Assembly: GCA_030424955.1 (NCBI GenBank)
Contig: JAUHVS010000024.1
Span: 1 to 19,857, forward strand
Direction: 5' to 3'
Origin: a bacterium
GTDB taxonomy: Bacteria; Myxococcota_A; Bradymonadia; UBA7976; UBA1532
Length of the DNA: 19,857 bases
Part shown: piece by piece, positions 17,551 through 19,857 of the stretch
Numbering within the stretch: the first letter of the stretch is position 1
Layout of the letters: each line of letters begins with the position of its first letter
Notes under the pieces: model-generated
Databases searched by the model: none
Told to the model about the DNA's origin: nothing
The model's input: the letters and a program-made list of their open reading frames with translations, nothing else
Program-made: the position numbers and the translations under genes

Positions 17551-18498
17551 ATGAAGAAGGTTGGATTGGCGGTCTTGGTGGTGGGCATCTCGCTGTGCGC
17601 GAGCTACGGCGCCCGCCTGAGCCCCGAGATGCGCGCTGAGCTGAGCGTGTCGGGCATGGCGTCCCTGCTGGGGCAGACCGAGAAGGACGCCTTCAAGGCG
17701 TGGTGTGCGGCGGGCAAGGGCGCCCCGCAGGCCGAGCGGGACGGCTGCCCGAGCGACGCCCCCCCGAAGGCGGAGGCCGCCAAGCCGGCGGCGGCGAAGG
17801 ACGCGGCGCCGAAGGCGGCGCCCACCGAGGCCAGCCTCGTCGCCGAGGGCCAGGCGAAGCTGGCGACCCGCCGGGCGGACGGCGCGGGGCTCACCCCCGA
17901 CCAGGCCAAGGCCCGCGACGCGTGGCTGGCGGCCTTCGAGGCCCAGATCGCCCCGAGCGCCAAGGCGAAGGTGGCCCTGCCCACCCCGCCCAAGCAGCGG
18001 GTGACCTCGTGGTTCAGCGAGTCGGGCCTGCCCTTCCTGCTGGGCCTGGCGATGGTGGTGATCGGCGCCGTGCTCGCCCGCAAGGCCGTCAAGGCCGAGG
18101 CCCTCAGCGAGGCCCCCCGGGCCGACGGCCGCGGCCCCGTGGACTTCGGGGTGCTGCTCGGCGAGCTGCACGCCGCCGCCGCCGCCCTCGCCACCCGCAT
18201 GGACGCCGGCGAGACCGCCGAGGCGGCCGCCGAGGCCAAGCTCGCCATCGAGGCCATGCAGCTCGAGCAGTTCGCGCCCCTGGTCGAGGCCCGCTCGAAG
18301 CTGCAGGCCCGCTACGGCCTGGCCGGCTTCGCCGAGGTCTTCGGCCCCTTCAGCGGCGGCGAGCGGCGCATCAACCGCGCGTGGTCGGCCCTGGTGGACG
18401 ACCACTGGCCCGAGGCCCACGACTCCGTGAACCAGGCCGTGGGCAGCCTGGCCGAGGCCCAGGAGGCCCTGGCCCGGGTCATCGCCGCCCAGCGCTGA
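17551..18498 (+). CDS. Unknown two-membrane-segment protein, operon partner of the OPT transporter
   Basis: I do not recognise this 315-residue protein. It opens with a signal peptide or anchor (MKKVGLAVLVVGISLCASYG). A short exported region follows with two cysteines about 16 residues apart (WC...DGCP, possibly a disulfide), then an Ala/Lys/Pro tether (about 70-95) and more helix. A membrane helix occupies about residues 160-178 (LPFLLGLAMVVIGAVLA), followed by positive residues (RKAVKAE), placing the rest in the cytoplasm. The cytoplasmic part (180-315) is Ala/Glu-rich and strongly helical, ending AVGSLAEAQEALARVIAAQR, perhaps coiled-coil. It has GAGGAGA before the ATG. Its place directly behind the transporter suggests an accessory or regulatory subunit; this is inference only. 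Confidence 0.8.
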   Translation: MKKVGLAVLVVGISLCASYGARLSPEMRAELSVSGMASLLGQTEKDAFKAWCAAGKGAPQAERDGCPSDAPPKAEAAKPAAAKDAAPKAAPTEASLVAEGQAKLATRRADGAGLTPDQAKARDAWLAAFEAQIAPSAKAKVALPTPPKQRVTSWFSESGLPFLLGLAMVVIGAVLARKAVKAEALSEAPRADGRGPVDFGVLLGELHAAAAALATRMDAGETAEAAAEAKLAIEAMQLEQFAPLVEARSKLQARYGLAGFAEVFGPFSGGERRINRAWSALVDDHWPEAHDSVNQAVGSLAEAQEALARVIAAQR

Positions 18499-18546
18499 CG
18501 GCCCGCCCCCTGGGCTGATCCCCCACCCCCGCCCCCAGGATCTGCG

Positions 18547-19350
18547 ATGCCCCACCCCTTCTTCGACGGCCTCACCGCCCCCCTGCACATCGCCCACCGC
18601 GGCGGCGCCGGCTGCGGCCCCGAGAACACGCTGTGGGCCTTCGAGCAGGCCGTACGGGTGCACCGCACCGACTGCATCGAGCTGGACGTGCACGCCACGG
18701 CGGACGGCGAGATCGTGGTGTTCCACGACGACGATCTGGACCGCACCACCGACGGCGCCGGGCCGCTGCGGGCCCAGGACTGGGCCAGCCTGCAGCGCCT
18801 CGACGCGGGCCACACCTGGACCGCCGACGGCGGCCAGACCTTCCCGCACCGCGGGCAGGGGGTGGGCATCCCCCGGCTCGTGACGGTGCTGCGGGCCTTC
18901 CCCGACCTGCCGCTCAACCTCGAGATCAAGCCCGACCGCCCCGAGCTGGCCGCCCCCGTGGTGGCCCTGCTGCGGGCCGAGGGCGCGCTGGATCGGGTGT
19001 GCCTCGGCAGCTTCCACGACCGGGTGGGCGCCGCCCTGCACGCCGCCGCGCCCGCGGCCTGCCACTACTACCCCGAGGCCGCGCTGACCGCCTTCGTGAT
19101 GGCCGCCCTCACCGGCCAGCCCCCCGTGGTGGATCCCCGCTTCTCGGTCATCGACATGCCCCTGAGCCACCAGGGCCTGCGGCTGGTGACCCCCGCCCTG
19201 CTCGACGCCGCCCGCGCCCACGACCTGTGGGTGAACGTGTGGACCGTCGACGCCGCCGACGACATGACCGCCCTGCTCGATCTGGGCGTGGGCGGGATCA
19301 TGACCGACCGCCCCGACCGCCTGCGGGCGGTCCTCGACGCCCGAGGCTGA
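18547..19350 (+). CDS. Glycerophosphodiester phosphodiesterase (GDPD family)
   Basis: Hydrolyses glycerophosphodiesters (phospholipid head-group remnants) to sn-glycerol 3-phosphate and an alcohol, using a divalent metal. The 267-residue product has no signal peptide, so it is cytoplasmic (UgpQ-like location). The TIM-barrel site is intact: HRGG with H17 and R18, GPENT with E26, CIELDVH with E45 and D47, and VFHDDDLDRTTDG with H60. These are followed by LNLEIKP, LGSFHD, and VWTVDAADDMTALLDLGVGGIMTDRPD. The start has AGGA at a suitable distance. It lies 48 nt after the unknown membrane protein and 4 nt before the pseudokinase gene, so all may share a transcript. Confidence 0.93.
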   Translation: MPHPFFDGLTAPLHIAHRGGAGCGPENTLWAFEQAVRVHRTDCIELDVHATADGEIVVFHDDDLDRTTDGAGPLRAQDWASLQRLDAGHTWTADGGQTFPHRGQGVGIPRLVTVLRAFPDLPLNLEIKPDRPELAAPVVALLRAEGALDRVCLGSFHDRVGAALHAAAPAACHYYPEAALTAFVMAALTGQPPVVDPRFSVIDMPLSHQGLRLVTPALLDAARAHDLWVNVWTVDAADDMTALLDLGVGGIMTDRPDRLRAVLDARG

Positions 19351-19354
19351 TGCG

Positions 19355-19857
19355 ATGTCTGTTCGGCGCCCCACCGGCCCGCTGAGCCCGCGCCCCGATC
19401 TGCCCCTGAGCCCCGGCGCCAGCCTGGGCCCGTACACCGTGCTGCGCCTGCGCGGCGAGTGGCGCATCGGCCACGCCTACGCCGTGCGCGACGGCGACGG
19501 CGCCGAGTGGCTGGCCCTGAGCGTGCGCCTCAAGGCCGGCCGCCAGGCCCGCTTCACCGAGTGGGTCGCCGCCGAGGCCGCGCGCTGGCCCACCCGCCCC
19601 CACAGCCTGATCCTGCCCCGCGCCGGCGGCGCCCTGGGCCCCGACCGCGGCTACCTGGTGCTGGACGCCTTCGGGGGCGAGTCCCTGCTGCAGCGGGTGC
19701 GGCGGCGCGGGGCCCTCAGCGAGCCCGCCGCGGCCCGGCTGACCCGCCAGCTGGCCCAGGCCGTGGCCGTGGCCCACGACGCCGGGCTGGCCCTGGGCGG
19801 CCTGCGGCCCACCACCGTGCTGCTCGACGCCGCCGGGCCGCGGCTGCTGAGCCTGGG
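19355..19857 (+). CDS. Kinase-fold protein lacking catalytic motifs (pseudokinase), partial at window edge
   Basis: The frame from ATG 19355 (GAGG 8 nt upstream) stays open to the window end; 167 full codons are visible. It aligns by eye with bacterial Hanks-type Ser/Thr kinases: LGPYTVLRLRGEWRIGHAYAV (split 24-44) for the glycine loop, GYLVLDAFGGESLLQRVRRR for the hinge and helix D, RLTRQLAQAVAVAHDAG for helix E, then LALGGLRPTTVLLD where active kinases have VHRDLKPENVLLD. The essential parts are changed: the central loop Gly is Trp36, the beta3 Lys is Ser56 (LALS), HRD is L147-G148-G149, the metal Asn is Thr, and DFG reads SLG at the last codon. Phosphotransfer is not expected. What follows the kinase-like domain is outside the window. 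Confidence 0.75.
   Translation, partial: MSVRRPTGPLSPRPDLPLSPGASLGPYTVLRLRGEWRIGHAYAVRDGDGAEWLALSVRLKAGRQARFTEWVAAEAARWPTRPHSLILPRAGGALGPDRGYLVLDAFGGESLLQRVRRRGALSEPAAARLTRQLAQAVAVAHDAGLALGGLRPTTVLLDAAGPRLLSL

Overview
The window is very GC-rich, densely coded chromosomal DNA from a Gram-negative bacterium. An FHA/GAF sigma54 activator, a Hanks-kinase-like gene, lipoproteins with Cys-rich N-termini and Asp/Gly/Pro ('DGGP', 'DQGP') linkers, and one-domain QueF together suggest Myxococcota or a related former deltaproteobacterial lineage. That placement is inferred from gene style, not from a marker gene. I see no tRNA, rRNA, CRISPR array, transposase, integrase or prophage gene. Codon style looks uniform, so nothing marks an obvious island.

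Layout, left to right: the tail of an unknown gene; a formyltransferase-family enzyme; an Slt70-like lytic transglycosylase behind a strong sigma70-type promoter that contains a perfect 12-bp inverted repeat. Convergent to these is a two-gene minus-strand operon, a membrane-embedded spermidine-synthase-like protein and a class III adenylate cyclase, joined by an ATGA overlap. Divergent from it is an ApbE flavin transferase lipoprotein followed closely by an FHA-GAF-AAA+-Fis sigma54 activator. Next, on the minus strand, are queF and a lipoprotein with two cytochrome-c-like repeats. On the plus strand are two overlapping alpha/beta-hydrolase genes, the second with its nucleophile serine replaced by glycine. 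On the minus strand follow a CnoX/YbbN-type thioredoxin-TPR co-chaperone and a cyclophilin.

The right part is plus-strand: an HPF/RaiA-like ribosome-associated protein behind a near-perfect sigma54 (-24/-12) promoter; an OPT-family peptide transporter with a co-transcribed two-membrane-segment protein of unknown function; a glycerophosphodiester phosphodiesterase; and the start of a kinase-fold protein lacking all three diagnostic catalytic motifs (a pseudokinase), cut by the window edge.

Most of the window is housekeeping: envelope turnover (Slt, GDPD), proteostasis (CnoX, cyclophilin), translation (HPF-like protein, QueF) and transport. The unusual content is regulatory and evolutionary: readable promoters in nearly every intergenic gap, several apparently leaderless genes, a sigma54-controlled ribosome-associated factor in the same window as a sigma54 activator, and two predicted pseudoenzymes. 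I did not find a convincing multi-gene novel defence or biosynthetic system. The best candidates for something undescribed are the hydrolase/pseudohydrolase pair, the pseudokinase, the OPT transporter partner, and the sigma54 control of the HPF-like gene.
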